A stretch of 64,000 nt of DNA from Gymnorhina tibicen (taxonomy: Eukaryota > Chordata > Aves > Passeriformes > Artamidae), in the NCBI GenBank assembly GCA_013399875.1, contig VXAZ01003462.1:82968-146967 (forward strand), given 5' to 3'. This document shows, in pieces, positions 41,160 through 54,100 of the stretch; positions within the stretch are counted from its first letter, which is position 1; each line of letters opens with the position of its first letter. A program made the position numbers and the translations under genes. A model generated the notes under the pieces. That model saw nothing but the letters and a program-made list of their open reading frames with translations, searched no databases and had not been told where the DNA came from.

Positions 41160-43354
41160 GTGAAAGAGACATTCATGTCCTGTATTTACTCATCAGGTCT
41201 TTCTGCAAAAACCTACCAGCCCCTTTAGCAGAGTGTAGATGAGACTCGGCTGCTTTGACATAAAGCTCAGGCTCCTGGGTTCAAACACAGATGAATGCTA
41301 ACTGCAGACCGGGCGTCGGTCTGTGACTTTGAGAAGCCACAGCATGAGGGCTAAGCCCAAGTATAAAGTGGCACAACCTGCAGCTGGAAACCAAAAAGAG
41401 AGGTGTGGTACAGAACATCCTGTGACACTAGTCCGAAGCCCCTTTTTGTGTCTAAAGTCAAAAGACAAATTTGTTAGCCCAGCTGCGGTTACTACTGACT
41501 GGTTTTGACTGGTCTTTAACTGGAAATACCAAAATCTGTTCATGACTTCTGGTCACAGTAGCACACTTAAATTAGTAAACCTGAAGCCTATCCACTTATT
41601 TTTTAAAACAACTCTCTTCCTGTTCAATATATGTACTATTTCCCATTCTAATTTAAAGATCTGGTACACTGAAATCAGGGGTCTAGTAATAAACTTGGTC
41701 AAGGGAGAAATTGTTTCTTCTTTTATTAAGTTGCAAATGTATTAGAAATGCCGAAAACCAGGTCCAAACCTACCACCAGGTTAAAATAACTTGAATTAGA
41801 AAAGATTTTAGAAATATCCACAAGAGGTCACTGTTATCATTAGCAATAGCTAAACAGAACTTGACACTTGAGAGCCGAGCATCCTTTCTCCCTTAGAGGC
41901 AACATTAGGTCGTTCAGAATAAATATTCCCCCAACAATATCTCTCTCATCTACCTTACAAAACAAAACCATTGAGATAACAGTTTGTCATTCCTAAATTA
42001 GTCCTAAAAATCCTAGATTTTAAAGAAACTAAAACTATTCAACATTTTCCTTGTCAAAGAATGACCTTTGCAATTCAAGATATTTTAATTGTAAAGATTT
42101 ACAGGCATGTGCCCATGGTTTGGTTTATGGTTTCCCGGGGTACTACAGCAAAAAATATAAAGCCTCAAAATTTTGTCTTTCTTAGGTTGGTAGAGGATGG
42201 CTATCTCCCTGTGTTACAGCTGGGGCCTACTCTTATCTTAAAGGACACACAGACTGGGGAAAATGTGTGAAATTGCCAGCAGAGGTAAAGCATCCATCTT
42301 TTAATGTTACAATATTTAATCTTACAATATCTTACAGATCCATAAATTTCTTTAGGTTATATGAAATAGCAACCTGATATCCTGACAGTAAAATTTGGTG
42401 GTTAAAAAAGGGACAATTTTGAACTGGGACCTCCAGAATGCCAAATTTTCAATTCCATAGAAATATAGGGGCTGCCTGTAAATTCCACCATGCCAAACAC
42501 AAGGGGAGAGTAGAATCCACGTTATTCGAGCATTCTTCTTTTTCAACAAAATTGCTTTCTCTTACCTTGAAAGAATCACTGAAAAGCATCATATTTGAAT
42601 GATTACGACCCAGACAAAGGTGCCTTTCTTTTCTAGGTCCTCATATGAAATGGAAAAAGAAAGTAGGGAGGTCACCATAATGTGCTATAGACAGTAATTC
42701 ATAGCAGCAGTGCTGCCTACTTAGCATGATTGCTCCAAAGTATTCTGCTGTCCAATGGAGGCAGTCATTCCTCACAGAAACAGCAGTCTGCTTCCTCAGA
42801 GGGAAACAGGATGGAAAGGGCAGAGGGATATTACTTTAGGACAGATGCAGATCAAATGAAGCAGTGCTTTGACTCGGGCCTTCTGCCCAAATGACAATGT
42901 AACTGCTGTGTTAATGGAAACCCTGGAGGTGGAATGAATATGGGCCTTTCTCTGGGCAGGCAGTTGCTGGACCAGAGTAATTCTATACAGTGATTGAGGC
43001 GCAGATGACAAGAGACAAAAATAGACCTTGCTTTTTTTTTTTCAGCATCAATTTTGAGCCTGCTTAAGTAAAATCTTCCATTCTGCTCCTTATTTGTCCT
43101 TAACCTCTGGCCAAGCTGGTCCAAGAGCCCTTCTAGTCAACACCTCTCCTGACCTTCTCTACCTCAGCAAATTTTCTATAATAACTGTTACGGAATAAAT
43201 AATCTCCGAATAGTTGTTTGGGAGTAGTTCTCCCTAGGTCATGTTAGTTGAAGAAAAGCCACTGTATTTCCAGAGGGCAGTGATTATTAATGAGAAATAA
43301 TCTTTTTCAGGAAAGCAAAGCCACGTGATCAGCCATTCTAGAGCAGCTATTGCA
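41160..43354. other. Intergenic DNA, nothing recognised
   Basis: AT-rich single-copy sequence. I see no exon with splice signals, no RNA gene and no known repeat. Confidence 0.5.
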
Positions 43355-43359
43355 GTGTG

Positions 43360-43717
43360 TGTCGCTGTTGTACCAGGGACGGAAAGAAACGAGATAGGCT
43401 GATCTGGGAAGAAACGGAATTCTTTATTAACTTACAGACGGGTTTATATATCTTAGTTCACTTGAATGGCGTAAGGTTATTGGTCCTTGACACCTCTTAG
43501 AATGATTGGTTAAACTCTACAACACCCATTTCAAAATATTTCTTCAGTCAGTATCACAACAAACTGCATAACAACTTTACATCTGCAAGATAAAGGGACT
43601 AGTTTACAAAAACCTCTGACTGTTTTTGGCCAGCATCCATGTGAAAGCGAGGACTTTCACACAGACACTGGCGGAAAGCTGGAAAATCTCTCCGCTACCA
43701 AGCTTTCAGCATCTACA
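43360..43717 (-). mobile_element. Antisense solo LTR of an endogenous retrovirus, with target-site duplication
   Basis: Read on the minus strand it begins TGTAGATGCTGAAAGCTTGG and ends GGTACAACAGCGACA, giving the TG...CA termini of an LTR. A TATA box (TATATAAA, complement of 43443-43450) is followed closely by AATAAA (complement of 43423-43428), which implies a very short R region. The 5-bp sequence GTGTG flanks it on both sides (43355-43359 and 43718-43722), as expected for a target-site duplication. Length is 358 bases and no internal retroviral genes are present. Superfamily is unsettled: a 5-bp duplication suggests ERVL-like, but the compact promoter-polyA layout also occurs in ERVK/ERV1 LTRs. 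Confidence 0.8.
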
Positions 43718-43951
43718 GTGTGTTTGTTTTGGAGCAGCTATTCTGATCTAAAAAGGCCAGAGCATTACCAGATAACCTGGTATTCTCACACACAGAGCAC
43801 AGGTGGCTGGGAGTGTGCAGTTGTGCACCTATCCTCACAATTACATGGCCAGGCACTGAGAAGTCTTAGTGGTGTGTGGCCCTTCTTGACCGCAGAAGAT
43901 GTGTTCTGTATGCAGGCGGAAATATTGGACAAATGTTGTAGTTTTTCATAT

Positions 43952-44706
43952 CATAGAATCATAGAATTGGTAAGATTGGAAAAGACCTTTAAGTTCATCA
44001 AGTCAAACCATTACTCTTGCACCACCTTGTTCACTACTAAGCCATGTCCCTGACTGCCATATCCACATGTTTTTTGAGTGCTTCCAGAGAAAGTGATCCC
44101 AACACTTCCCTAGGCAGCCCATTCCAATGCCCAGCAACCCTTTTGGTGAAGAATTTTTCCAAATAATATTGCTTGACTGGCACAACCTGAGGTTGTTTTC
44201 TCTTATCCTGTCACTTATTACTTGGGAGAAGAGGTCAACTCCCACCTCAAGACAGACTCCTTTCAGGTGGTTGTAGAGAGTGATAAGGTCTCCCGTGAGC
44301 CTCCTTTTCTTCAGGCTAAACACCTCCAGCTCCTTCAGCCACTCCTTGTAGGGCTTGTGCTCCAGACCCTTCACCAGCTCCATTGTCCTTCTCTGGATGT
44401 GCTCCAGCCCCTCAATGTTCCTCCTGAATTGAAGGGCCCAGAACTGAACACATGATTTGAGGTGCAGCCTCACCAGTTCTGAGTACAGGGGGACAATCCC
44501 TGCTCTGGTCCTGCTGGCCACACTATTGCCGATACAGGCCAGGATGCCATTGGCCTTCTTGGCCACCTGGGCACTGCTGGCTCATGTTCAGCAGCTGCTG
44601 ACCAGCACCCCCAGGTCTTTGTCCACTGGGCAGCTTTCCAGCCACTCTTGCCCCCAGCCTGTAGCACTGCCTGGTGTTGTTGTGACCCAAATGCAAGACC
44701 TGGCAA
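43952..44706 (-). repeat. CR1 LINE 3' fragment (antisense) with long ORF2 remnant
   Basis: On the + strand it begins with two tail units (catagaatcatagaat, 43952-43967), then the complement of the CR1 3' UTR and ORF2 end. Minus-strand translation over 44003-44566 is open for 187 codons and contains [38 protein letters not shown] and [20 protein letters not shown], the C-terminal part of the CR1 reverse transcriptase ORF. The frame continues into what should be 3' UTR, so it is not functional. It is 5'-truncated near 44706. Confidence 0.95.
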
Positions 44707-47700
44707 TATATGGTTTGGACCATCTCCTGGCTAGAAGTGGATCCTCTCAACCTGGGATACAACACAGTCATGAAAGAGGGGAAAAAGGAAATAGGTTGTT
44801 AGCAGGCAATGAATTAAATATACCAAAATAATTCTCAGACAAGCTCTTTTCACATGTCTGTGTCAAATAATCCAGGCAAAATAATTTGCATTATTGTCAT
44901 GTCTCAACCTATGATGCTTTGGCTCTCGACTAGAAAACATAAGGCTGCCTTTGTGATTGAAGTGGACAACTTCAATTTCTCCTCAAGTATCTCAAAATCT
45001 TTAAACCTCCCTTTTGACAAAGATCATTGGTATACCTGACATTTTCCTTTCCATAAAGCATTATCACAAACTGTGTCTACCACTATAATTACTTGACATG
45101 GCATGAAGAATGGCTTGTTTGTGAGCTTGCTTGCAAACAATTTTTGCAGTTCATGAAAAGCACAGCAGCATCTGAGCCCAGGCATTGGAGAGGTAAATCC
45201 TGTGAGTGAGTAAGAAGCAGGGATGGCAGCACAGCACAGAGCTGGAAATCCTTTTGTGGTGGTTTTCCTGTGGGAAGTGAAAAAATGTTCTCTTGAAACA
45301 AAATTAAGTGAAAGGCAAATGCTAAAATTGGCGCTTTGAAAAATGAATGTAGACCTTTCTAGACCATCTGTTTCCTAAATCTGGGAGGCAATCCAGTCTG
45401 GAAGTGTGTTCCCAAACACCTTTCATGATCAGCAAGGGGTTTCTCCCACCCAAAGCTGAAATTTTTCCCAGGACTAGGTGCCCCGTAGTGTTCCTGAGCT
45501 ATTCATATTTCCTTAGAAGGTAACTAAAGAACAGGAACTTGAGTGACTTTTTTTTTCTGATTCAGCTATAGTTACTATGAGGAAGGGTAATCTGTGGGGT
45601 GCACTCAGATATACCTTGTGATTGAAATCCACATCTGTGACACAGTTTGATTCACACTCACTGAATATTAGAAAGGCCACATTCATGATAGTGATCAATA
45701 TATGTGCTACATATAACAATGGCAGTTCAGGTAATTAGGAAGGATGCCTAGAATGAAGCTGGCATCTGAAACCTGCAGGTTTCCCTTCAGAGAAAGGCAT
45801 AAAGGAGTAAAGCAGGAGGAATTAGCACATTTGGCTTTCAAGCCCTGTGGAAAAATCCTCTTTGCCAGTGGCAGAGGCTCTATCAATCAGAGGAGGAAAA
45901 TGATTCCGCCTTTGAACCTTTTTGCTTTCTTACCTCATAGAGCTTTGGATCATATCAAACGAGGGACGTTGGCAAGGATGTGTGCACACACACAACAACA
46001 GCAGGTAAGTGCATTGTAGCCACCAGAAAGAAAGGTTTCTTCATTCAGCTCTTGTAATCCTTGGGCAGGGCTTTATTTAGATGTTTCTAATTACCACAGT
46101 ATGTTTAAATAGATATCCAGAGTAATCAGCAGGGAGCAACAGCTCTCCTCACTGCCTGGCAGGGCTGATGATGACAAGGGTCATGTAATGGCTTAATATG
46201 ATGCCACTTAATATCCTACTTAAGCAATGTAATTATGGGGTTTATTTGATAGAGCAAGAAGGTTTATCTCCTGCAGAAGGCATGAATGAGATTGCCAGAT
46301 GTAGGTGCTGCTGCATTACAAGATTCATTTTTTATATTATACAGTTTTTACAGCCTTGTCCACTTGGGTGATTTTCATTTTCTAAATCCAACGCAGTCTG
46401 TCTCTTCAGTCTGTCTCAGTGGTGCCCCTGTATAAATAAGCCACTTTCCTCTAGTAGTTGGCAGCTCTCATTACAAATATTTTCTGCCAGCTGCTCTTGG
46501 AAGATTTCTTTATTTTAGCTTTTCACCACAAAATGGAGATCTCAGACACTCATCCCATGTTTTAACATAGTATGCCTCAAAGGAAGTGATTCAGTCTTTG
46601 TATACAGTCTTGGTCGACAGCAAAGTTTTCATGCAGAAACATAAAAAAGAGATTTATGTAACTAATATAACACTGAAAACAAACAAGCCCTCCAACCAAG
46701 TTCAAAGCACCAGGTTAACGCGTACTTTCTAAATAAATATGGTGCTTTCAAGTTCGTCTAGACCTCATGATCTAAATCTTGAGATGCTCAAAAGAACTGA
46801 GGGGGAGAGGTGGGGGGGACTGTGCTAAAATTTCAGAGCCATTGGGGGTTTTCTGTAAGAATTCACAAATGCTGAGCTCTTGCCACCTCTTCTGAAGGAC
46901 TGTAACAGGAGAGGAGGGTGCCTGTCATTGAGGGCAAGGGCAAGGCCCTCTGGGGAAGTGTACCCCCATCAGCACAACACCGGTTCCCGCAAAAAATACT
47001 GAGACAAATAATCTGACACCTGGAAGGGAGCAGGGAAGGCGTAGCTGCCAGTGTAGACTTGTCAAGCCAGTCTTATTTCCTTATGTGACAGGGTGACAGA
47101 TCTCGCTGACAGAAGCAAATGCATGTCTGGTCACGGCGTCTCCCGCAGAGCACTCACAGGCAGGCGCAGCAAGTGTGTGGTCTAGACAGATCTACTGCGT
47201 GGTGGGCACAAAACAGGCTGGAAAACATTACTCAGAGAATAACAGCGATTAGCTCATTATCAAAATGGAAGTTTTGATGAAGAAGGGCTCTGCGGGAGGC
47301 TGCTGTGGCCCCGTGATTGCTCAGTCTTGGGCAGTGCAGCCAACGGTGCTGATGATGGACTCAGGAATGAGACTGGCGCATTTACAGACAGCAGCCAGGA
47401 GTGAGGACCTCAGTGCTGCTGGGGGCAGGCTTCAAAAGCCTTGATGTATTTAAGATATGTCCTTCTAAAAAAAAGAAAAAGAAAAAATACCCAATTTAAC
47501 AGGAAAACATCCAAAGTACTAACAGCATATGCCAGAGAGAGATCAGCTCTGCAAATAAACCTATGAAAAAAATTAAAAACTCTAGTGGCTTGTTTGTTGA
47601 AGGTGGGTCTACTGTGTCATGATGTAATAAAAAAGATAAATTTCACATTCCTACATGTACATAAGCACATGTAAAGTAATGCTTTAGCTCTGTTGAGCCC

Positions 47701-50700
47701 TGGCATGGTCTCAGCTGAAAGGCTGTGTCAGGTTTGGGGTACTACACTTAAGAGGAAACAACTCAGAAAAGACCACTGGAAAAGGCAGAGCCAAGAAAGC
47801 AGGATCTGTTTTCCAGGTCTGAAAGACATGGGTTCGGTTTAGCCTGAGGAGAGACAGCTGATCTGCCCTTCATGCCTCTCCTGGAGGAGACAACAACTGA
47901 GCCAATGTTACAGCAAAGATGGTGAGGTTAGACACAATATAAGCCTCCCTTGCTGAGGCAGAGGCCGTCAGGAGACACTGTCAGGCCTCATTACCAGCAG
48001 CTGAAGGAGAGCTGAGACAGGCATCTCTGTGGAGCAGCCCCCATGCAGCAGACATGAGTGGCTGAAGGGGGTTGGTAGATGACCCTTTCAAGGAGGGCAG
48101 CCAGCTCTGCTAGAGTGACACAGCTGCTGCCAGCACCCATGCATGGGCTTAGACATCCGTAATTTTGCTGAGACTGGTGGTCAAGGTGGTTACCCTTCTT
48201 CCAGCTCTTAAACTCCACTTGGTCCCTCTGCTAAATGAAGAGAAAAATAATGGAAAATGCTATTGAAAGACATAAAGTTCTTCTTGGAACCTAGGAAGTA
48301 TATGCAAGTGACCTTGACGTGCTGCCTGCCTGGCACGTGCCTGTGTACTCATGCTTCTACCTTGAGGTCAGTGTGACAATAACCTGTGTTTGGGTCAGCA
48401 CCTCTCTTCAAATTTCTGCGAGATTTGTCTGTATGTTACTCAAACAGCACAGTTACAACAAGGTGTTATTTCACAAGTGCTGTTTAAAGTATTGAATCTT
48501 CTGGAGAAACCAGCAAGTAGTGGGCTATATGGAGTCCTGTGGTTTGAAATTCTCAAAGATATGTAGGTATCTTGTGGTCAGCTGAAGTGCAGGGCACTAA
48601 CATCTAACCTTTCTTTAGATAGGTAGTATCTTGCTTTTCTTCCTGGCCTCCATCTAGTCAGAGGGCATGGCCCATTCACTAGACATCTTAGGCTTTAAAA
48701 GAAAATGAAATTAAATGGAAATGAAAATCAATGAAAAGAGCCCACTACCATTCTTACCTCAAGAAGAAACAGCTTTTTGTCCCTGCACAGGTTTGTGACA
48801 AACTAAGGGGAAGGACGTCCCGCTCTGCCTGCCAGATTTCGAAAGCCGTATCATGCCCTCTCAGCTGGCACGACCAAGGAACTGGCTCTCTTCATGTCCG
48901 TGGGGAATTAAGGCTGGCTGAAGGAACACAGGAAATCTGAAGTGATTCAGACAAGCATGACTCAGTCACCCTGTCACAGTAGGTTTATAATGCTGAGGAA
49001 AAAATTTACTCTTGAACATATTTTAATTGACACACCAGATAATATACACTGAAAGAATATCTTTCAAAATAAAAGATGACAGACTTTCAACATCTGGTCT
49101 AATTCCCTGCAACTATACTAGCAGATGTAAACTGTTATGTATTCCATTAGCAAATATCTTTCCTTTATTTCCTTTTTCTAAGTATATGAATGCAGATGTA
49201 TATATTTTTATTACAGCTATAATAATCTATCTTAATTTTATATATTCATGCTTGAACTCTGGATTTAAGCAAAAACTGCTCATGGTGCACAAAATTCTGC
49301 TCGTCAACATGGCAAGGAGTTTTGCTAATTACTTATGTGAGGCTAGGACTTTGCTCAATGAGATTATTCATGTCTCAGGAATTTCCAGAAGCAGTATAAA
49401 CTGTGAGTCTGAAGCTGAAGTTGTGTTTATAGGCACCATAATTGCACCAGAAAAAATCTGGGGGTTTTGTTGTTGTTGTTGAGCTTATTTGCATTTTTTT
49501 TTCTGGAGCTGATTGAATGAGGACTGCTTATGAGCCCTTATTTTGGCTGTCTCACAGTGATCAGAGAATGACAGAGTGGAAGAGCTGTGCCAACTTCACT
49601 CACTGCACCCTGTCCCATGAGCCCTCAGGCAGGTTTTGCAGGGATCCAAGAGGGGCTCCCAAGGCAGGGTGCTCAGGCCAAGGAAGTAAAACCTGCCAAG
49701 CTGCTGGTTCAGCTGATTTTTAATTTAATTTTAATTTTTATTTATATTTTTTCCTGCCTGCAAGAGTTCTTCACCAAGAAGATTCCCAGCTTTGGCTGCC
49801 CTTAGACCTGCCAGCTCTCTGCTCTGGTGCACACCCCTTAACCTATGTCAGTCCCAAAAGCTGACTTAGCACAGACCTACCATTTCTGGCTCATTTTCAC
49901 ATGGGTAGCTCAGCTGGTAGATTCGGGGGATGGTAACTTCCAGCAAAGCTGTAGTGACAAGTAGTTGGGGTGGTGACCTTAGCCACCGGAGCAGAACCAG
50001 CTGGGACAGGATGTGTCACATCCTGTGCCCCACTGCCCACTACAGCCAGTGTTAAAATCCCTGCTTTTATTGACCACACAGAATTGGTTTGGTAGGGCAT
50101 TGCTCAAAGCATTTAGCACAGCATCTTCCCAGACAGAGTGTGTTAATGGAATGGGAGGGGGAAGCCAGCCTCCGAAACAGCAGCAGGCTGTCAACAGACA
50201 CATCGCGGTGCTCATTCATCCAACATCAGCCTCTCCAAATATCTGAGTTACAAAGTAAGCTTTGAAGCCAGCCTGGGAGGTAAAGATTGAAGGAGATGAG
50301 AAATTTGCATCTTTTTGTGTATTCAGTCAAAACTGCTCCTGCAAAAACACATAAAAGCCCCTAACCATTATGGATTTGTATATGTAGATTTAGTTCTTCA
50401 GCTGCTTTACAGTAAGACAGAGAAACCTGTCAACAGAAGCACTGTCACTATGTTCCATTACCATGTATTTATTTACATGACTATCAGAGACCAGCCACTT
50501 AAATAAATCATTGTTAGGGAAGTGGTCTGCTTAAAGAATGTGTGGCCCATTCACCCATAAAACACTAATTATCACAGCAGCACCTCTCCAATGAATCACT
50601 GGTAATGAGACACCATTATGGAAAGTATCAATTTTCAGTGCAACTCAGCCACACTGTACATGGTCAGGTAATTGTACTGAAGTGCCTAACAAATAAAACT

Positions 50701-50949
50701 TTTCCATGAAAATATATCACTCTCTGGGCAAAATCATTTCCCAAGAGGGCTTAGCAGGTTTTTTTGTCATTTATATTAAGAGCAAATAACACCTTGGTCT
50801 GTGTGTTGCTTGTTGCTCTTTGGAAACCTGGCTAGGTCATTACTATCAACAAGAGGAAATCTGTCAAAACCCGTCATCCTCAGGTATGAGGTCACATTTG
50901 TATATCTGTGCTTCCTGCCAGGAGGGAAGAAGGTTTACAAGGCCTTCAA
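44707..50949. other. Intergenic DNA, mostly single-copy
   Basis: No exon is supported. One decayed CR1 piece lies at about 47690-47925. Several stretches (46060-46330, 47100-47400, 50500-50700) are balanced in composition and repeat-free, and look like conserved non-coding DNA. A G-rich run occurs at 46801-46820. Confidence 0.5.
47690..47925 (+). repeat. Decayed CR1 piece
   Basis: gtgtcaggtttggggtacta, then cacttaagaggaaacaact, and ggttcggtttagcctgagga in that order resemble the CR1 ORF2 C-terminal region. Divergence is high and no 3' tail is present. Confidence 0.5.
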
Positions 50950-50950
50950 A

Positions 50951-51176
50951 CAGAATCACAGAGTGACAGAATCTCAGAATGGGAAAGGTTGGAAGGGACT
51001 GCAATGGGTCATCTGGTCCAACCTCCCTGCTCAAGCAGGGTCATTCCAGAGCACATGGCACAGGATTGCCCCAAATGGTTCTTGAATGTCTCCAGTGAGG
51101 GAAAACCCCACTACCTCTCCGGGCAATCTGTGGCAGTGCTCAGTCATCCACAAAGTAAAGAACTTCTTCCTCATGA
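50951..51176 (-). repeat. CR1 LINE 3' fragment (antisense)
   Basis: cagaatcacagagtgacaga then ggttggaagggactgcaatg and ggtcatctggtccaacctcc is the reverse complement of a CR1 3' end (subfamily with the tggtccaacctccctgctcaagcaggg block). It runs to about cttcttcctcatga at 51176. Confidence 0.92.
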
Positions 51177-54100
51177 AATGTGATTTCATGATGCGGACAT
51201 GCAATTGAAAATATTCTGTTTGATATTCCTGTCTGCTTCTTGGTAGTATCTAGAGGCAGTGTATCTTTGTCATGAAGCAGACAAAACAGTTTTTTCAGAT
51301 TTCCTGAATGTCTTCATAAGATTCCCACAGGAGCATATTTCCATACACTGAGGGGCAGAAGAGGCAGTTTCATACAGGTGTAAAATAGGGCAAAATTTGG
51401 TTCATGGAAAAAAGTCTGCTTTCACTGAAAAGTAGGTATATATCTTGGGTGTTCTGTGAGTCAAGAGTCCCTTCTCTGCAGCAGATGCTCTACATCTCTG
51501 CCCTGACAGCCCACAACATTACAGAGAATCAGGTCATTGCCAGAGCTCATTGCAACCTTCATGTTCGTTTTAATGGAAGGAGATGGTGCCTCTTGCTGCA
51601 AAGTGTCTAGAACAGCTAGAAGGAAATCTGCACAGCAACGTGCCTCCCTATCCTCCTTTGGAAGGAAAGCAAGCGAAAGGCCAAGTCATGTCTGCACAGG
51701 GCTCAGGAGGTGGCAGCCTCAGGCAGTGACAAGTTCTGCAAGCAGGTGCACTGGCAGCGTATCAGGTAACCTCCACTACAGCTGGCAGAGCTTTCCAGGC
51801 CATGGAAGCAGGCAGCGAGAGGAAAGGCAGAGCTTGTGCTAAGCCAGGGAGCTCTTTACACTACGTGAGACCTCGGTGTCAGGATGCACAACGCTGGGCA
51901 AAGATACTGTTCTGCCAACAAATTCCAGACGCTGGCTTCCTGCTAAGTACATCACTGAGACAAAGCAGGTCTAGGCTGATAATCATGGTTAGCACTTACT
52001 ATGGGGGCTCCAAATAAGAGAACGTAACAATGGTTTTTCTCATTCTTGATCTATGTGCACACTGAAGGCCTGTTGTAAAAACTGTTCAATGATGAACGCA
52101 TGGCCTCAGTCAATAGAAGGGGTGAAATACTTCCTCCTGTCTGCTCCAGCTGCAGTGCCTGGTTTAATTCTGAATGCATTCTTGCAGGGATATGGATCCC
52201 GCATCCTCTGAGGACCACAGCTGCACACTCACACGCATCACAGTTCTGCATGTCTCATGTATATAGACATATTTCCCTAAAAAATCAATTTTCTGGGTTC
52301 CCTGTGGGCTGTCACTAGCTAAACAATTTTGCTCTCTTTTTGCACTTCCAAGAGCATCTCCTGGTGTCTGTGGGATGCATTTACATAGCCGTGCACTACT
52401 TTTATCTTACAACATCTACATGAAGTAGGTCATTTTGGAGGTTTGTTCTTGTGAGGGACCTGCCGCTGCCTGTGATTTGGTTGGGAACAAGACAGCAGGG
52501 CATTTACATTCTTCTCTTTCCTTAAGCGCCTGTCTCTTCCTGATTCTCTTGTGTGAACTCACATCTCCTGGCTCAGGTCTTCACTGCTAAATATCTTTTT
52601 GCTTTCTTCTCTGGCATATGACTGTGCCAAGGATACAGGTGTATGATAAGAGGCTAGGTGTTTAGTACTTTCCAGTTGGAATGGGCACTTAGTGGGCACG
52701 CTGCCTGCTTCATGCCAGAACAGTATAGGCTTGTGAGTAGGATTTTATGGAGCCTGATTTATTACAGATTCATTTATCATGGATTCAAGCAGCTGGCATG
52801 AGGTTGGAGTGGCGGGTGCTTGTTCTCCAGCACAGGGCTCTGTGGCTGCAGGCAAGGCAGACCCACAGCTCTTACCAATGTCCTGTTCTTGGGTGCTGCG
52901 CTTATTGGCTGCTTAATTGCTCCTACCAATGTGTAATTCAAAACCACTGGTAGGCAGCTCTGGTTTTGGCAGGACAGGAGCCTCCTCTGATCCATTAAAT
53001 ACTTCTGGCTGTTGGCTCCATGCATCAGGTTTCTCCCTGCAGAAAGCTCAAGGCAGCAGCGGATGTACACTTCGTGCATTGCATTTTTTCGAACCTTCAT
53101 TTCTCAAATAACTGCCCCTTGTCAAGCCTGGATCTGGTCCAGGGAACAGGACTTACCCCTACATTCTTAAAAACCACTATATATCTTTTTTTTGAATTAT
53201 ACACCCAAGTGAGCTATAAACAGAGAGTAACTGCCATACACAAGAACAAAGGGTTCGCTAAGCAGTGATAAATAATAAATTGCCTGGGAAAAATGCATCC
53301 TGTACCTTGGGTTTTATTTTGCTTTGGCTTAGCACAATTTCCACAAAATTTTTGCAATCATGCTGCCATTATCTTTTCATGACAGAGGCCCTAGGAACTT
53401 GTCCAGCCCACAGCGAGAGCCCTTTATGTACCTACTAATGTGCTGGTTCACAGACAGACAGAGGAGGATGCTGATCTGAATAGCAATCAGATGCCAGCGT
53501 ACACCGCCTCTCTACAAGAGCTGTGGACATTAATAATGTCTCTGGGGAGTGGCTGCAGCTGTAATAAAGAAAAGATATCTGCAGTGTTTGCACAGCTCTC
53601 TTCATTCATCCTGATATGTAGTGAAGTGTGATAATAAGGACTTTACAAAATCTGACTGTCAGTCTTGGGGGGATATTCATCATGGGGGGAAAAAGATGGA
53701 AGAAACATTTGTTTCTGCTAAGCATAGTTGAAACACAGCGATATTCTTGAAAGTGACCCTCTTCTATTTTGTGCTCTTTGGGGTTTTTTTGATGGGGATG
53801 GAAGGGTTGGTTATTTTTTGTACATGAAACAAGGGTCACGACACGGTCATTTCTGAGTATAACCTAAGAGGTTTTGATTTGGAGCTCTGACTCTGGAAAA
53901 ATGTCACATCACAAGCAAGCATGCACACTTTAATTCTCCATCCAAAACAACAATTTTGATTAAAGCAAGTTCAGAAAAAATAATTGCTTTTCCTCTGAAA
54001 GTCCAGATACAACAACAGTTCAGTTACATGGAGAAAAACCAAAACTGGCTATCTGGTAGTTTTGAAAATATTATAGACCAGTTCCTGTGAATGCAGCATG

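Noticed and set aside
49027..49482. 151-codon hydrophobic frame that could suggest a membrane protein
   Set aside because: The hydrophobicity comes from AT-rich codons (Ile, Phe, Tyr, Leu). There is no plausible start, splice or poly(A) context.
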